Shown here: in pieces, positions 13,311 to 14,435 of the stretch
Layout: every line of letters starts with the position of its first letter
How positions within the stretch are numbered: the first letter of the stretch is position 1
DNA from: Planctomycetaceae bacterium TMED10
GTDB taxonomy: Bacteria > Planctomycetota > Planctomycetia > Pirellulales > UBA7805
DNA: 14,435 bases
Direction of reading: 5' to 3'
Assembly: GCA_002168195.1 (NCBI GenBank)
Contig: NHBP01000029.1
Span: 1-14,435, forward strand
Made by a program: the position numbers and the translations under genes
The notes under the pieces: generated by a model
Database searches by the model: none
Told to the model about the DNA's origin: nothing
Seen by the model: only the letters and a program-made list of their open reading frames with translations

Positions 13311-13343
13311 GTCAGCTGATCGTCAGCTGTCTTTCAGCTGTCG
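13311..13343. promoter_or_regulatory. Three CAGCTG palindromes at 11-bp spacing
   Basis: CAGCTG occurs at 13313-13318, 13324-13329 and 13335-13340, each start 11 bp from the next, about one helical turn, so all three would present the same DNA face. This is in the largest gap between genes, after the capsid gene and before the next start codon. Such phasing suggests a cooperative operator. In RNA, neighbouring copies can pair as two mutually exclusive 6-bp hairpins with 5-nt loops. An AT-rich stretch lies between the array and the downstream gene, but I see no convincing -35/-10 pair. The function is inferred. Confidence 0.4.
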
Positions 13344-13389
13344 AAAAAACACTGTAAGTGACACTGAAAAACTCGATTTTGGGGTTGAA

Positions 13390-13412
13390 GGAGGGACCGA
13401 AGTCCCCCCTCC
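13390..13412 (-). terminator. UUCG-loop hairpin just after the capsid gene
   Basis: On the coding (minus) strand a GGGAC / GTCCC stem closes a TTCG loop, the very stable cUUCGg tetraloop. A further GGA/TCC pairing lies below it if three unpaired G residues bulge on the 5' side. It lies 15 nt after the capsid stop codon. There is no immediate run of U after the stem; the nearest T-rich tract is about 20 nt downstream. It may therefore be a weak or partial terminator, or a 3' stabiliser of the capsid transcript, rather than a full intrinsic terminator. Confidence 0.5.
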
Positions 13413-13426
13413 AAGCGGGCAAACTG

Positions 13427-14435
13427 TTAGGAAGCCCCACCGACAAAGTGCTTTACGGCACTGGTATCGATCAAGTCGCCGTCACCACGAATGATTGACC
13501 TGAAGGTCACCAAGTCGTTAGCGAATGCGTAGTCGTCTGATCGATCGAAAGAGATATCTCCATGACGGAGGTAGTAGCTCTTAAGATCACCGAAGATGAC
13601 TGATTTAGCGCTCGTAGAAGTTGCCACCACGTCAGGGTTGCTCCAAATTGGGAAGCCCATAAGTGTGTCAGCTGTACGTGCGGTCAAACCTGGCTGGAAC
13701 AAGAACACGCCAGCACCGTCACTGGCTGAAACTGCGTCTGCACGTAGTTTTCTGACAGCTCCGATTGACGAGTCTCTCATCATCCAACCTGCGTTGCTTG
13801 TGCGGTATGCATAATCAACGCTGTAGAACAAGTCAATGAGGTTTTCAGGAGTGAATGCACCAGATACGCCTGTGCCACCAGTGACACCAGCTGTTGATCC
13901 GGTAACAATTCCACCATGCTGAGAGCTGTTTGTTCCTACAGTTGCCAGGCTGTTGACCTTACGGCCAAGAGCACGACCTGCTTGACCAGCAAGCAATCCT
14001 GTGAGATCAAGAGCAGACTCTGCAAGCATTTCTGCTGTTACCTGCATTAAGAAAGCAACCTTGTATGAATCAAATGTCACGAAGGCTCCGAATGTTGGGT
14101 CGGATTCTCCAATGGCACCTGCTTCAGAAACCAGGGCAGCTGTTGAATCAGCAGTCATTCTTGGAATCTGTAGAGGATTCTGTGAATTGCTGAAAAGTAT
14201 TGATGACGTTTCCATCATTGGACCGACAGCAACCATTGCCTCAATCACTTGATCGTAGAACGATGTTGCGATTGGAGCGCCAGTGGTACCTGTCGTAATG
14301 TCACGATGTTCAGCAGCTATAGCTTCACGCTTTGCTGTGAACTCCCGTGTCTCACCTGTGAGGAATGCACGAAGTTGTGCTATCTTCAGTGTCAGCAACG
14401 CCTGCTTCTTCAGCATGACGAGCTTCAACTGGAGT
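13427..14435 (-). CDS. Major capsid protein, HK97 fold (5' partial, frame break near 14381)
   Basis: This is the shell-forming subunit of the phage head. The body reads as an HK97-type capsid protein. An N-terminal arm is followed by the stretch around PLQIPRMTADSTAALVSEAG and then SDPTFGAFVTFDSYK, which are typical of the E-loop and P-domain start in this family. A long spine helix (EMLAESALDLTGLLAGQAG) and a conserved C-terminal segment (GDLKSYYLRHGDISFDRSDD) follow. It stops with TAA at 13427-13429. The frame is open to the right edge, so the start lies outside the window; the TTG at 14428 and ATG at 14416 are unlikely starts. From 14435 to 14382 the neighbouring frame gives an acidic sequence (EARHAEEAGVADTED) that continues naturally as AQLRAFLTGETREF if one base (A at 14381) is skipped. 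The body's own frame upstream of that point gives an odd basic, hydrophobic stretch. The family is clear; the 5' structure is uncertain. Confidence 0.9.
   Translation of the reverse strand, partial: LQLKLVMLKKQALLTLKIAQLRAFLTGETREFTAKREAIAAEHRDITTGTTGAPIATSFYDQVIEAMVAVGPMMETSSILFSNSQNPLQIPRMTADSTAALVSEAGAIGESDPTFGAFVTFDSYKVAFLMQVTAEMLAESALDLTGLLAGQAGRALGRKVNSLATVGTNSSQHGGIVTGSTAGVTGGTGVSGAFTPENLIDLFYSVDYAYRTSNAGWMMRDSSIGAVRKLRADAVSASDGAGVFLFQPGLTARTADTLMGFPIWSNPDVVATSTSAKSVIFGDLKSYYLRHGDISFDRSDDYAFANDLVTFRSIIRGDGDLIDTSAVKHFVGGAS

Noticed and set aside
1..14435. tRNA genes, CRISPR arrays, insertion sequences or attachment sites
   Set aside because: I saw no cloverleaf-like pattern, regularly spaced short repeats, transposase frame or integrase context. 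Almost all of the window is filled by coupled structural genes.

Overview
The window is the head-completion and tail region of a tailed double-stranded DNA phage or prophage, most likely a siphovirus. Every gene I can support is on the minus strand, so transcription runs from high to low coordinates. The order matches a long-tailed phage: major capsid protein, head-tail connectors, tail terminator, tail tube, frameshifted tail assembly chaperones, tape measure, tip/hub protein, then fibres and adhesins. There is no sheath or contractile baseplate gene. The connector, tail terminator and hub-like proteins look most like those of actinobacteriophages. The small beta-rich fibre proteins and the protein starting MTAPNIVNV are of a kind common in aquatic and marine phage genomes. 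An aquatic actinobacterial host is therefore a reasonable guess, but only an inference. No terminase, portal, lysis, integrase or replication gene lies in the window, so lifestyle cannot be judged.

Region by region, in transcription order: (1) 14435-13427, the major capsid protein, cut by the window edge and with an apparent one-base frame disruption near 14381. (2) 13426-13250, the longest gap between genes, holding a UUCG-loop hairpin and three CAGCTG palindromes spaced exactly 11 bp apart. (3) 13249-11759, a small post-capsid protein, a gp6-like connector, a 48-aa coupled gene, a tail terminator and a 55-aa coupled gene. (4) 11755-10555, two paralogous tail tube proteins. (5) 10553-10059, an HK97 gp10-like protein in an unusual place. 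(6) 10049-9664, tail assembly chaperones joined by a predicted -1 frameshift at CCCAAAA. (7) 9671-7560, the tape measure. (8) 7560-6334, a hub/tip protein. (9) 6325-5252, a fibre with a 71-residue tandem duplication and a small fibre-associated protein. (10) 5248-1588, six consecutive divergent members of one small beta-rich appendage family. (11) 1579-1286, a tail-fibre chaperone-like protein. (12) 1281-1, an FN3 plus glycine-rich adhesin that runs off the left edge.

Genes are packed with 1-4 nt overlaps (TAATG, ATGA, TGATG) or gaps of a few bases, mostly with good Shine-Dalgarno sites, as expected of one late structural operon. Gap 13250-13426 is the only place where separate transcriptional or post-transcriptional control is suggested. 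The most interesting points are the tandem array of probable receptor-binding proteins feeding into a glycine-rich adhesin, the recoding site in the chaperones, the helically phased CAGCTG triplet after the capsid gene, and the broken 5' frame of the capsid gene.
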